A stretch of 64,000 nucleotides of DNA from Acanthosepion pharaonis (GCA_903632075.3 CAHIKZ030000253.1:684001-748000), one strand, 5' to 3'; shown: positions 32,941 through 45,249, counted from the stretch's first letter. The notes: generated by a model not told the origin, from the sequence alone. Translations and numbers: made by a program.

Positions 32941-35030
32941 CAAAAAGCTCTTTGGTTTTCGTCATGAATTCCCAAATCAATTTATATTTTATTTGTAAAC
33001 TATTTAAATGCCCTCTGTAATTTTATTTCTATTACAATATATAAATGACTCAAATTTAGCTGTTGTTATATCTTCTTTTCCTGTCATGTTCACTGTTTCA
33101 TTCGAGATTCATTAATATTGTCCTATTTATTGCTAATTGAGGAAACAAAATAATAATTTTAATTTTCTCTCATTTCTCATTTCGTACACTGTATGACTAA
33201 AATTAATTGAATGAATTTCTGAAAGATTATATGGATTTGTCACGAAAGCTGTATGTGAAGTTTTGGAATATCAAAGTTTGATTATCGATTGCATTTTTAA
33301 TGAAATAAAATATATTAATCAAATATAATAAATTCGCTACAAAACGGTACAAATATTTCATTCTGTTATAAGTAGTATAGACTTTTACAAGCATATCATA
33401 TGTATAGTAGTTGTAATGATTTTTTATAATTTAAAAAATCAATTAAATAGTTGGGAACATTACTGGAGTTTGTTGATTGTTAAGGACACAAATGGTCAAT
33501 AAAAAAGTCGTCTGGTGACCGATGGCGGCTGAATGTCTTATAAGAGAGTTTTATTTAAGTTCTTGATACCATTGTTATTAATAAATAATAGAAATCGAAA
33601 GAAGGGAAGGGGGTTATTTTGTATATATGTTCGGCACAAATCCCCGACGAATGAAACGAAGTTAGGTTCAAGTCATTTGGCCAAGTCCTGAGATGAAAAA
33701 AAAAGATTGACCGCTTCCTACTGAAGTCTTGATATTGCTGTACTACGTCAATATTATTCTCAAATACACCTACGCCTGCTTATACGAACGCTGTTTGATT
33801 GAAGAACCAACAGAGCATCAATTTTATCCGAACAACCAATGCAAAGAAAAGGGTTAAAGTAATATTTATAAACAGGTAATGCTATAAAGGATAATCATTT
33901 AGACGTGTTAAACTAGTTCTTTCCACCCAGAGTTTGTCTACATCGTTGGTGACTTTGCTTTGTTAGTGGGCTAGGTCGATTTAATGGGCTTTCAGTCATA
34001 TTCGCCAACATCTGTTATGCAGATCTTTTAACAGATCGCAGATGTTTAGTGGAATGAGACTTATCCATTCGGGCTGGAGTCCTGTCGCAACACGTACCTT
34101 TGGAATGTATCACAAAGACAGTCACGGATTTCCTTCACGAGTGAAGAATCAATCCTCTGAAAAAAAAACCTATGACCAGGAAAAGGCGAGACAAAGAGCC
34201 TTCGAACTTCAATCCAAACTCTCAAGACCGCGAGAATAACGATCTAAAGAAGAAACCAACAAATACCAAATAAAGATTCCAACAAAATTTGATCCGGAAG
34301 AAACATCTGGTGTAAATCAATTGGTAGCAAATATTTCTTTTTCCTTGTTTTAGTTTTGTGCATAAAGGTTATTTTAAACAATTTCAAATGATCTTTTGCT
34401 TGCTAAGCAGATTCGCGTCAAGCAAATGAACGATTCCAATATTCGCTAGATTTGAGATTTTGTATGACGTCAATGAGAAAAGAAAAAGTACGGATTTATG
34501 AATTATAGATATCTGATGTAGTGGAGTCCGATCGGAAATTAGGAAATTGAACGATCAGCCACACAACCCCGATAACAAGAGATTTAATCAAATACATGTC
34601 TTGTACAGAGAATTTTCAAACTCATACATTATCCCTTGTGCTTTAGAGATTGAACAAATTACTCAAGCAGAACTCTGGTGAAATTTGCTAGGGTAGCATA
34701 TTAAGACGTAGAAGAAAAGGAAGCTGTTGGCCAGATGTGTAAGTGAAAGTCCCCGGGCGAGAGATAAGTTAGAGGGCCAGGTGGACCATTATGAGAGGGT
34801 GAAAATTGCAAAGTAGAGGGATTAAAGGAAAACGAAAAGTGTATAGCCTTCATTTAGATGTGGCCGTAGCGACATATTCAAAGGTGCCCTTATAATAATG
34901 ACTGAAGCGATAGTGTCCATAGAAGGAGGTATAATCGATCAAATTAAGTTCCACTTTTTATTGAACTAACCCTGTTGACTCAATGCAAGCATGGGAATGG
35001 GAAATTCAGAATATACTGAAATAAACTATG
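32941..35030. other. Unassigned AT-rich DNA
   Basis: A 65-codon frame at 34042-34239 has no recognisable similarity. Nothing else was found. Confidence 0.5.
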
Positions 35031-35105
35031 TCAGAATAAAAATGTCTAAAATGTAGACAGAAGTGTCACATAGCATATCATTGTATTGAAAGAGTGGGCG
35101 GGGGG
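35030..35105 (+). pseudogene. Isolated CCHC zinc-knuckle remnant (Gag/ORF1-like)
   Basis: A short frame reads CLKCRQKCHIAYHC, a perfect C-x2-C-x4-H-x4-C zinc knuckle as found in retroelement Gag or LINE ORF1 proteins. It follows an in-frame stop, and the flanks are full of stops. No other part of an element could be linked to it. A match this short could be chance. Confidence 0.3.
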
Positions 35106-36310
35106 GTGATCAAATATAGGCAAAACCGTATGTAAACAAAAGAGACGGGGAAAAGTTAGGGTCCTTATCTTATTAGCTTAGGTGGTTAATATTTTTTTGA
35201 TAAATCATCAAGTATCCTATAAGGAATATGAAGAATGAATTAGGGATACTATTATGAAAAACGGAGAAGAATAAACCTTGCTAAAATTAGAAAATAAGTT
35301 GGAAATGTGAAGCAAAAGCAGGACGTTTGATTGAGAAATGCAAAGAGATAAACAGAATAAACAGAGAAAAAAATGACACAAAAAATAAAGTTAAAGAGAA
35401 TAAAATGTAAGAAACTGAATTAAAAGGGAAGAAAAGGGAAGAAAACTAAGTGTAAATGAAAAGAGATATGAGGAATAGTAAGGAGGATAGAAGAATAATT
35501 AAATTGGAAGGAAATGAAAGTGAAAAGAGTTTATATGAAATCTAGACACAGGCATCAGACACGTGTTCTTTAAGGTAAGGTGAGCAGTAATAGAAATGGA
35601 TATTTTCATTTATTTGGGCTCACATTTGTCATTTAATGATTATCACTGAGGAAGAAATTTTTTTTTTGTCTATTGAATTAGATTTAACAATTAATTCTAT
35701 GTAATGTGAATTCGCTGAGCACACATTTTTACTCAGTTTTCCTCTATGGATTTTTGCTCAACACTCTTCTTTCGTCATATTCATAAAACGTTTTTTCCCA
35801 CTACTCTCCAAGTCTTTTTGCAGTTACACATTGGGCAAATAGGTTTTTATTAATTTATTTGTACCGATTGTCATGATATTGTTGTATTATATATACTTTT
35901 ATATGGAACACCCTATTTTTAATTTTCTCATTTTTATCCCATTTTAATATTAGTAAATTAACCTAAAATATCATAGAATTCTAAAATTCTCAAGCGTTCT
36001 GTAGAATATTCTAGAGGGACAACTAATATCTATAAAAGCGGCTCATTTCCGGAGTTAATCAGCCAATTCAATTGGTTAATTAAGTTAAGCATTAATATAA
36101 TTTTGCATTGGCCTATTATTTAGTGAGTAAATTTGCCATCGTGATTTAATAGGTAATTTAATTAGACGTAATTTATATTTTACATACTCATCCGTGTTTC
36201 TAGTATAATTTCATAGAATGTAAGTACCTATTTCATAATAAATTCCTATTTAAACCAAGGCGGAATCTTTCGATGGTCCAGAAATAAGAACATTATTTAA
36301 AAATAGCAAT
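35106..36310. other. Unassigned AT-rich DNA
   Basis: G/A-rich around 35270-35560, then AT-rich. No feature recognised. Confidence 0.5.
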
Positions 36311-36319
36311 TTTCCTAAT

Positions 36320-36640
36320 GTCATGAATGAACGCGAAATCTATGCCTGGTTCTCATTTGTTGATTTGATAGAAAAATGTTTGGCAATTAAAGGGCAGATA
36401 ACTACGAAGAAATGCTAAATGGTAAGGGACTACAAAGAATTAAGATGCAATATGGGCATAAAAATGCATTGTTTGAATAGCCATCTTGACTAATTTCCAA
36501 GTAATTTAGGTGATGTAAGTGACGAACAATGGGAAGAGATTCTACCAAGATATCAAAATTCCCACACGATGACTGATTATTGCTGGTGCTTCAAAAGACA
36601 CCAGCAATAAACAAGCAAATACGCTAGAAGGTTTTATAAA
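36320..36640 (+). pseudogene. Relic of a dispersed protein family with a SHLDFFPxNLG...DYCW signature
   Basis: With frameshifts the segment reads NEREIYAWFSFVD, then NYEEML, NSHLD, FPSNLGDVSDEQWEEIL and HTMTDYCWCFKR. I recognise this order (R-x-W-x-x-F; SHLDFFPeNLGdvSDEhGErFHQ; LADYCWxLKR) from multicopy uncharacterised proteins of invertebrates that behave like transposon-encoded proteins. I cannot name their biochemical function. The copy has several frame breaks and is inactive. Confidence 0.5.
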
Positions 36641-38305
36641 GTAATTTTTGTCACTGAAAACTTCATATCTGTTTTTTTAAGTAATTTTCATTGTTATAAT
36701 GCAGTTTTACTGTAGTTTGAATTGTTTTTATTCATAAAACTTGTAATAAAAATGAACTCAAATTACCAAGAATCGAGCGTTGGATATCATTCAATAAAAT
36801 ACGTGTTCCTCAATGTTAAAAGAAGGAAAGTGTCAGATAGAATTGTTTATTTGACATGATACTATCAAAGGTTATTCATATATGCAATGGAATATGGATG
36901 ATAGCTTTACAAGCAGATTTGCCATGGGTATGTAAATAGAATTCAAGAATATAAATTACAATCCGCCAACAATTGACTATTCGCGAATTATTCATGGAAT
37001 GTTTGGCCTGGAAGGGATTCTGCTATCACGCCGTACCACCAGTTGGAAGAGTGATTTGAGATTAATTCTTCAGCTACTGGATGGATGATGCTATGGGAAT
37101 TTGTGAAATTGCAAAATTACTAGGTTTCAGTTCTTCGAAAAAATTCCAAAACAATCACTATGAATAGAAAAGAAATAATGTACAACAATTAAGGAATGAA
37201 TTAAAATCAATGGAGCAAATGGGCCTCGTCATTTGGGCAACCGAAATTGTCAACATTTCTTATAAATTTAGTGATGGTAATATTATTGATTCTCATAAAA
37301 TATTGTTTTAATAAGCTACAAAGAAACTAATGAGTCTGTGAACAATTGTGTGTCTGTATGTGTAGAAACCGGTAGAATATTTCTGTCCAGCAGCTGTGGA
37401 AATGTCTCCTGATCAATTAACAATTAAATGAGTTGTGATTTTGTGTGTGGAAGAGTCACAGTGTTTGAACTGTGTAATTGAAATAAAAAGAGAGAAAAGA
37501 AAATTTATAACTATGAACTTCTACATGAAATTAAAATAATCAAGTATTGCTTCTATCCAGAAAAACAAAGAAGTAAATAATGAACTCATTGTATGATAAA
37601 CTTCTTATTTTACAAATACAAAAGACTATTCAAAATCTGTGTAGACATAATCTTATATAATCTGATGCGGACTGAGGTGATCTCATTATTTTCTCTCTCG
37701 CGTGTAAATCACTAAATGCGGATTATAAAAAATAGAGACGTTTAGAATATTTCAGATTAACAAAAACAACGATTGCAGTTTTTTTTCTAAAGTAAAATTT
37801 ATTAAGAAATAAACGTAATTTGTAATTTTTATTAAATCCTAAAAACTCTGTGGTTCTTCTTTGTAAACGTGATTCTGTCTTCGTTGCATATGAAATATTC
37901 CTGTGCTCTCTTTTCAAAGCTAAATACTGAATCTTCATCTTCAATATGCTTTTAAGATATGGCCGATCATGGCTCTCCACAATTTTCCTGGCTGTTGTAG
38001 CTCTGAGTAAAGTATTGTTTTTTATATCTCACCGAATCTCTGTTCTGCTATTGACGCCACATTCTTGTCGGATGCTGGTCACATTTTCATTTACCATAAT
38101 TTCTAAAGCACAGAATTACCATCTTCTACTTCAAGATAAAATTCATTAATCCACTCTACGATCAGGCGTTTTATTTCTTTCTATTCCATGAATTACGTCA
38201 GTAGTTCTATTGGCTTTCAGTGCCCCAGTCTAAAATAATGCCTCAGAAATGCCACTCTTTCAGTACAGTTATTGGTCATTGCGACGTCTGAAACAAAAGC
38301 TACAG
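36641..38305. other. Unassigned AT-rich DNA
   Basis: Overlapping short frames at 37723-37980 (minus) and 37946-38149 (plus) have no recognisable domain. Confidence 0.5.
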
Positions 38306-38312
38306 GTGAATG

Positions 38313-38343
<31 letters not shown>
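38306..38343. repeat. (AAT)n at the 5' junction of RLE LINE copy 2
   Basis: About 13 AAT units immediately upstream of the LINE relic on the plus strand. Confidence 0.95.
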
Positions 38344-38352
<9 letters not shown>

Positions 38353-38808
38353 ACACTGACAGAACAATCAAAGCCAACCGCCCAGATATTGTTATTAAAG
38401 ACCACAAACAAAAACGGTGCCTCCTTATTGACATGGCAGTCCCTGCTGACTGCAATGTATCTTTGAAGATATTCAAAAAGTTGTCAAAATACAAGGACCT
38501 TGAAATAGAAATCTCGAAAATGTGGCATATGGGAACATCAACAATCCCTGTTGTGGTTGGAGCCCTAGGACTGGTTGGAAAAGATTGCAGTAGACTAATT
38601 GAAGGGATTCCTGGAAGTCCATGCCTCAAGGAGATACAAAAAATTGTTCTGACAAGTACAGCCCACATCTTACGAAGGGCTTTATCTATGTAGTTTATTT
38701 TTATTTTATTTTATTTTTTTGTCAGTGGAAAGTGCCATGACGCCATTTCTAACCTTAGGTCCCTGGCGGGACCCGGAAAGAAATGTGTAAACGCCAGAAA
38801 TCAAAGAA

Positions 38809-38811
<3 letters not shown>
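38344..38811 (+). pseudogene. RLE-type LINE (R2/R4/Dong-like) C-terminus and 3' UTR, copy 2
   Basis: The open frame enters from (AAT)n and runs to TAG near 38694. It encodes IHTDRTIKANRPDIVIKDH, CLLIDMAVPADCN, KKLSKYKDLEIEISKMW and TIPVVVGALGLVGKD, ending ILRRALSM. The RPDIV ... D(MAVP) spacing and the later K-x-x-KY-x-x-LE follow the restriction-like endonuclease of R2/R4-clade LINEs, which nicks the target. The 3' UTR (38695-38811) includes GTCAGTGGAAAGTG and CCTTAGGTCCCTGG and ends in AATAATAAT. Only the last ~115 codons are present (5' truncation), but this stretch is free of stops. The clade is inferred from the RLE and the (AAT)n association. Confidence 0.75.
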
Positions 38812-38862
<51 letters not shown>

Positions 38863-38863
38863 C
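38812..38863. repeat. (AAT)n joining LINE copies 2 and 3
   Basis: About 17 AAT units. It is both the 3' tail of copy 2 and the 5' junction of copy 3. Confidence 0.97.
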
Positions 38864-39906
38864 TGATGTTGATCGTCTGTATGTGCCCAGATTCGAAGGA
38901 AGCGGAAGATTAGTTCAACTAGAACTGTCCTACAAAACTACAACAATTGGCCTCCAAAGATACTTGGAAACTACAGAAAACTGGATGATGGTATGCGTCA
39001 AGGAACATGAAAGTAGTAAGCGTCTTTACTGCGTAATAAAAGAAGCCAACAAATTCAAAATGGAGTTTCAAATGGGCGTAGTGCAGCACAATACACCAGC
39101 TGAAACTGCAAAATACTTAAAAAAGACAGCAAAGACGAATGCAACCGACCAGATACAGAAGCGATGGCAAGATAGACCGCTCCATGGCCAATACTCTGCC
39201 GGTACCAAACAAGCTGACGTAGACAAAACCCGTACCCATCGGTGGCTACGTAATGCAGGGTTGAAAGGTGAAACTGAAGGTTTTATCCATGCTGCACAGG
39301 ACCAATGCTTGCTAACTAGGAATTATAAAGCACATATACAAAATATTGTGTCAGCCCAAAATGCAGATTCTGTGATAAATATCCAGAAATAATTGATCAG
39401 GTTGCACGATATTGGCACCCACTGAATATAAAACCCGACATGACAGAGTGGGCCAATATCTGCACTGGAAAATCTGCAACTTCTACGGGAAGAAAACTGA
39501 AAGAAACTGGTATGAACACCACCCAGACCCGGTTACGGAGATAGGACCTGTTACAATTCTATGGGACTTACACAATACACACTGACAGAACAATCAAGGC
39601 CAACTGGCCAGATATTGTTATTAAAGACCACAAACAAAGAAAATTGATATGGCAGTCCCTGCTGACTGCAATGTATCTTTGAAGATATTCAAAAAATTGT
39701 CAAAGTACAAGGACCTTGAAATAGAAATCTCGAAAATGTAGCATATGGGATCATCAACAATCCCTGTTGTAGTTGGAGCCCTAGGACTGGTTGGAAAAGA
39801 TTGCAGTAGACTAATTGAAGAGATTCCTGGAAGCCCATGTTTCAAGGAGTTACAAAAAATTGTTCTGACAAGTACAGTCCACATTTTACAAAGGACTTTA
39901 TCTATG

Positions 39907-39957
<51 letters not shown>

Positions 39958-40055
39958 TGTCAGTGGAAAGTGTCATGATGCCATTTCTAACCTTAGGTCC
40001 CTGGGTGGGATCCGGAATGAAATGTGTATACACCAGAAATCAAAGAAAATAAAAT
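38864..40055 (+). pseudogene. RLE-type LINE (R2/R4/Dong-like) C-terminal third and 3' UTR, copy 3
   Basis: This is the longest copy. Frame 38883-39392 begins VPRFEGSGRLVQLELSYK and includes NKFKMEFQ, WQDRPLHGQY, DKTRTHRWLRNAGLKGETEG and HAAQDQCLLTRNY. This region lies between the RT and RLE domains in this LINE group. After a frameshift at about 39365 come the zinc-binding region, the RLE and the same terminal blocks as in copy 2 (ISKM, VVGALGLV), with stops and frameshifts. A (TA)n (39909-39954) has been inserted after the stop. The 3' UTR 39957-40055 is nearly identical to that of copy 2 and again ends in (AAT)n. Confidence 0.75.
39909..39954. repeat. (TA)n
   Basis: About 23 TA units within the 3' UTR of LINE copy 3. 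Copy 2 has T-rich DNA at the same place. Confidence 0.95.
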
Positions 40056-40493
40056 AATAATAATAATCAAATAACGGTTTCACCAAAATCAAGACATTCA
40101 GCGGTGATATTCTGTTTGTATGAACGACAGAGATAGCATATATCAATCATTTAGGAGATGTAATCTCCATAAAGACTTCTTGAGGAAATTGCGGATAGTA
40201 CAGAAAGGTGAACTATATGTGCCCAACAGATTTAAAGAAGCCAACACTCACTAGATACTCATAGTGATAAAAAGATTCAACATCATTAACTGGATTTGAG
40301 ACTTGATATCACAATGAGAAAGATTCTATTAAGATGATGCACCAACCGAAGGCCTATATCAACAATTCGAGTTCAAATCGATCTTGAAATAACTTTTAGA
40401 ATTTTAGAAAATTATTCCATTTCGTAAACTGATAAACAATGTTCAGTGATTATTTCTAAATCCGGCACGTAAACAATTTCCTACAAATATTAT

Positions 40494-40565
<72 letters not shown>

Positions 40566-41070
40566 ATAATTGGTATTTTCAATGTATTTAACAAATAACT
40601 GATATATTTTGCCCATAAAAAATCATTTGCATTCTATCATATTGAAGACAAAACACCAAATTTTGAAAAAGAAAATGAATTTAAATAAAGCGTTTAATAT
40701 GTTAAGTAACATTTATAGTCAATTTTTACCAGAAGCAAATTATAAAACGTATTCCTTGTTATAAACGGTTGCTACTCAAGTATCTTGTATGTGCACGCGC
40801 GCATCTATATATGTGTGTGTCTGTATGTGCATTTACGCGTGTGTATGTCTGTATATGTTCATTTGTGCGTGGCAGACTAGGTAGGTTTATTCCACACTTC
40901 AAATAGATTATTCATTGAAAATTCTTGTGGCTTTAAAATCTTTGCCGCAAAGCGGTAACTGCCTGATTTAGATGCCTTCGCGATTAAATTGTCCTTTGTT
41001 AAATATCATGCGAGAAATGTCAATTATTTTTAGGTTGAAATATCTATGCATGCATAATGAAATAAGAACA

Positions 41071-41108
<38 letters not shown>

Positions 41109-41392
41109 CAAATTGATTTCGTCTTTTAAATTATATTTATTGTTATTGAAAATAAAAATAAATGTGTAAAATTGTTTTCCTTTTATTCCCTGTTTTGCTT
41201 GAAAATCTAAAATTGTGAAAATAGAAAATTTAAATAAAAAAGGGTTTTCGTTTCAAATTTTATAAGTGGAAAATTCTTCGTTTTACCTCAAGAGAAAACT
41301 CGTTCATCGATTAGATACATTCAAAACGAGGCAGATTCAGATAGCATTGAAATACAAATATTTTGAATGGGCACGCATATGAACCATCACAT

Positions 41393-41394
<2 letters not shown>
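40056..41394. other. Unassigned AT-rich DNA with two (TA)n tracts
   Basis: (TA)n at 40497-40562, bounded by TATCCATATA and TATATGGATA, and at 41077-41104. The rest is unrecognised. Confidence 0.65.
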
Positions 41395-41453
<59 letters not shown>

Positions 41454-41468
41454 CGCGCGCGCGCGCGC
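41395..41468. repeat. (AC)n followed by (GC)n
   Basis: About 28 AC units, then AGG, then eight GC units. Long alternating purine-pyrimidine DNA. The H/T-rich open frame across it is an artefact. Confidence 0.97.
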
Positions 41469-42904
41469 CGCAGAGGCAAAGATATACCCAACTGCAGGCA
41501 GTTAAAACTTGATGAGTTAGTATCCTCGAAAGATACCATATACAGAAGATTATGTTAAGAATTACATACGCTTAAAAATATGTATCTCCCAAAATGCTCA
41601 CCATAAAGTACAAAATATATTTTACATTCTCAATTTTAATTAGGTAGTAAGGAAAAATAATGCATATAATTATTTGACCTGAGAAGAAGATTGTAAACTT
41701 TGATGTTCGAAACAAATAAAAAATGTCTTTGCTTTAATGTGAATTTATGGTTTAAAGCCATTTGTAAGTGATGTCGTCCGATCATATCAACTATTGACTA
41801 TAAGGATTTACTTTTTAGCTGTTCATGTTACCTTGGTTATGCTTGCTGGAAAAATATATGAAAACATTGCATGATCAGCATAGTTTACTTTATCGTTTGC
41901 TACTAAAATGGACTAAAATAATTCCCGCCAAACTGATCAGCTTCCTCTTTGTCGGAACGTTTGACATTAAGAGAGGCTATAAAATCCTTTGTCTGCTTTT
42001 GCAAAGTTCATAGTTGATTTCCTGTCGGCGAAAGCTTCCGTCCCAAAGATGTCATCTTTACAGTCTGTCGACTTTTTTGTTTACATTAAAAGACTACTGA
42101 AAGGAAAGTTAGGTTGGATTCAAATCTATAAAAGTAGACAGACAAAAGATATTTCTTCTTCCAAAAAGCAAGTCACACTAAAACCTTATTCAGAAACTGA
42201 TCGATTGCTTTTGAATTAATAGAAAATGTTTGAAACCGTTAAATACATCAAATAAACATCAGATATAATTCTAAACTTTTAGAAGTGAAGTAATTTTATC
42301 GGAAGTTTTATTTTGTTATTATGTTGATGTTAAACATCTCAGAACTATTTTAGCGCAATGCCCTCAAAATCTTTGAAGTTAATTTGAAGTTTAAGTATGT
42401 TTATTGCCAGTGAGTGCAGACATTTTCAGATCTTAAATGACCTTAGGATTTGAAAACTGACGAATTGGAGAAATTCTTGAAAAAAATGATATGAAGTTGT
42501 TAAAAAAATTATGACTCAATAATCAAATTGTTGGGAAGATGAATATTTTTCTGTGCAAAGAATTCGACTAACCATTTCCCTGGGTGACAACGAAGAATTT
42601 TAGCTGCAAAAGCGATATTCTTTTATAGAGAGCGAAGTCATCAGACTTTTCAAATTACATTCATTTAAAATGTCTTAACTGGTTTTCTGTGTCAATAAAT
42701 TTGAAGATATGGAAAAATTAATCAAATCAAACCAGAAACGTTCTTTATGATGGAATACACAATTTATTACAAAGATGACATATGATCTCAAAAAGTGAGG
42801 GAGAGTAATTTTTGGAATAGATAATGGTTAGGATTTTATATAAATAAAATATTTTGCCAAATAAATGCTGGAAACTATTGCATGAGTTTATTAGCTTTCC
42901 ATTC

Positions 42905-42906
<2 letters not shown>
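41469..42906. other. Unassigned AT-rich DNA
   Basis: Frames at 41825-42013 and 41989-42219 (plus) are unrecognised. No element identified. Confidence 0.5.
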
Positions 42907-42943
<37 letters not shown>

Positions 42944-43030
42944 ATCCACAGATAGCTAGGATCGAAACCCGACTGAATTGACATCAGTCGGGATTCTACC
43001 AGCCGTTGTCGCACGGCAGCGATGAAGGTG
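42907..43030. repeat. (TA)n and a possible SINE-like segment
   Basis: (TA)n at 42907-42940. Next to it, 42941-43030 on the minus strand holds GGGTTTCGATCCTAGC, a B-box-like block, and the inverted pair CGACTGA/TCAGTCG. A proper A box at the right distance is not evident, so a SINE is only a possibility. Confidence 0.3.
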
Positions 43031-43425
43031 AATTTAAGTGTATTTATTTTTAGATAAACACACAGTGACTTAGAGAACTCGATTCGATTTACCAAAGGGT
43101 CTTGCCTTATTAGCAGTAATAGTCACTGTTTACAAACCCACATTTCCTCCCCAGAATAGCAAATTGTAATTGGTAGGGATTATTCCAAAGAAGACTTTTA
43201 GTCCCTATAGAACCTTAATGTATGACACAGAGAAAATTATAAGAATAATTAGGGAAAAAAACCTTAAAAATGGGTAGTCAAAATAAATTTATTCCAACTT
43301 AAAAAAAAAAAAATAGTCGGTGTAATAAGATGAATATAGTTATGTTGATCTAAATAAATTTATTACTGACTGGATTTTTAAGTTTTTCTGTAAATATTCT
43401 CATTGCATCTATCGTTATTATCATT
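43031..43425. other. Unassigned DNA
   Basis: Nothing recognised. Confidence 0.5.
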
Positions 43426-44600
43426 GCACCACCATTAGTAATCAATTCTACCACTTTACAATAACTATTAACTAATAATATTATCATTACCACCAACACC
43501 CAGCATCATCACTTACACATCACACTTACTATTAACACATAAATCCACTACAATCATTAACGTATATTACCCCCCAGCATATTTAATACCTTAAAACAAT
43601 AAGATCAGATATAATTTCCATATATAACCATGAGAATAAATACTCATTACCAGGATTCATAATAAATAAAAATAAACAAATAAATATAGAAAATAAAATA
43701 AAATAAAACACCAACAACCACTATTTAGTTCAAGCTATCACCACAATAATTACATTTATAGGTTTTTATTATTCTCCCACCAACATTACTAATCACTGCT
43801 AACAATTTACAATATATATTAACCACTTACATTATTATTGCCACCAACCCCCTTACACATTACTATCACACCACATCTACTATTACCAACCCCCTTACAC
43901 ATTACTATCACACCACATCTACCATTACCATATGATCCTGCCATAATTATTAACGTAAACTACCGCCTCTCCCAGCATATTTAATACCAGCATAAATAAC
44001 CAATAAGGATTACAAACTGAAATTTCTACCAGTCACATATACACAGTCATAAAAAAACAAGGAAATAGCCAGCTTTAATATAATAACAATAATGTTTTTT
44101 TAAATTAAAAATTAAAAATTATAGCAATCTTCAACTATCATAATTTTACACAGAATACCTATTATCAGGATTTATACCAATATAAATTAATACATATAAC
44201 AAAATAAAATAAAACACCAACAACCACTTTTTAGTTCAAGCTACCACCACTATAACTACATTTATGGCTTTATCATTCTCCCACCACCGTTACTAATCAC
44301 TTCTACCAATTTACAATAACTATTAGCTAATTATATTATCATTGTCTCCAATCCCTTGCAAAATTACTATCACATCATATCATATAGACGCGCTATAATT
44401 ATTAACATAAACTACCCTCTCACCCAGCATATTAAATATTAAACATCACCATATAAAATAACCAATAAGGATTACAAATTTCTACCTGTTACATATACAC
44501 AGTCATCAAAAACAAACAAATAACCAGCTTTAAATATAACAAATAAACCCCCTTTATTTTTCAAAAATTTAAAAATAAATATAAATAATAATAATTTTTA
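43426..44600. repeat. A/C-rich long tandem repeat, about three diverged units of ~350-500 bp
   Basis: Three blocks recur in order: ACTAATCAnT(T/G)CTACCA-like followed by TTTACAATAA (about 43431, 43785, 44290), CCCAGCATATTTAATACC (about 43575, 43975, 44425), and CAGTCAT ... CAGCTTTAA (about 44045, 44505). The middle unit contains an extra perfect 39-bp duplication of CCAACCCCCTTACACATTAC and what follows it. There is no open frame. The period varies because of internal indels. Confidence 0.7.
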
Positions 44601-44981
44601 CCTATCATAAACCCCACCACACGTATATACATACATGCGAGGAAATTTATTCACTGGAAAAATAAAAATATGACATGTATACATTCACGAGACATTCATG
44701 AGAAATTTTCGCTACACTCCCAATCTTTGATTTTCAACATTCAAATGCGTATGTATAGACACAACACCACCTGTATATATACATATGTCATATCCGAAAC
44801 TGCCCACATATGTTTATATATGTATGAGTCCCGACGGACGACCAAGTATGTATATGTGTCTGCATACATCGATGTTTGCGTTAGTACGATGACATAAGCG
44901 ACGACGTTTCCCCCACCACTTCCACAATAACACCAATACACGCAATCTACATAAACCCAAATTTTTAAAAAAAAATGAATC

Positions 44982-45027
44982 AGTTTGTCTGACGATCGCC
45001 AAAGCGTGAAACCCATGGTCACAAACT
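44982..45027 (+). ncRNA. Hammerhead ribozyme motif (type I, minimal)
   Basis: Every element is present in order. Stem I is AGTTTGT (44982-44988) paired with ACAAACT (45021-45027), seven perfect base pairs. The core is CTGACGA (44989-44995). Stem II is CGC-CAAA-GCG (44997-45006), closed by a U-U pair (44996/45007). GAA follows (45008-45010), then stem III ACC-CAT-GGT (45011-45019) and C45020 at the cleavage site, so the cleaved triplet is GUC. Very short stem III is typical of the hammerheads described in Penelope-like retroelements. The following DNA (CTCTATCTCTGATATTGAGC at 45055-45074) recurs at other Penelope-like ends in this window. Self-cleavage is predicted, not shown. Confidence 0.65.
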
Positions 45028-45080
45028 CACATCTATCCAACCAAAATATGTTAGCTCTATCTCTGATATTGAGCGCTTTT
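45028..45080 (+). repeat. Penelope-terminus-like sequence downstream of the hammerhead motif
   Basis: It contains ATATGTTAG then CTCTATCTCTGATATTGAGC. The same block with small changes is found at 51305-51335 and, inverted, at 29197-29216. Confidence 0.45.
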
Positions 45081-45113
45081 AATAAGTACCCGCATATAAT
45101 ATATAAATAATTA

Positions 45114-45117
<4 letters not shown>

Positions 45118-45159
<42 letters not shown>

Positions 45160-45184
45160 TATTTTTATACACACACTTTTCACA

Positions 45185-45249
<65 letters not shown>
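45118..45249. repeat. (TA)n, (CA)n, (TA)n
   Basis: (TA)n at about 45118-45157, (CA)n at 45187-45233, and (TA)n to 45249. Confidence 0.95.
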
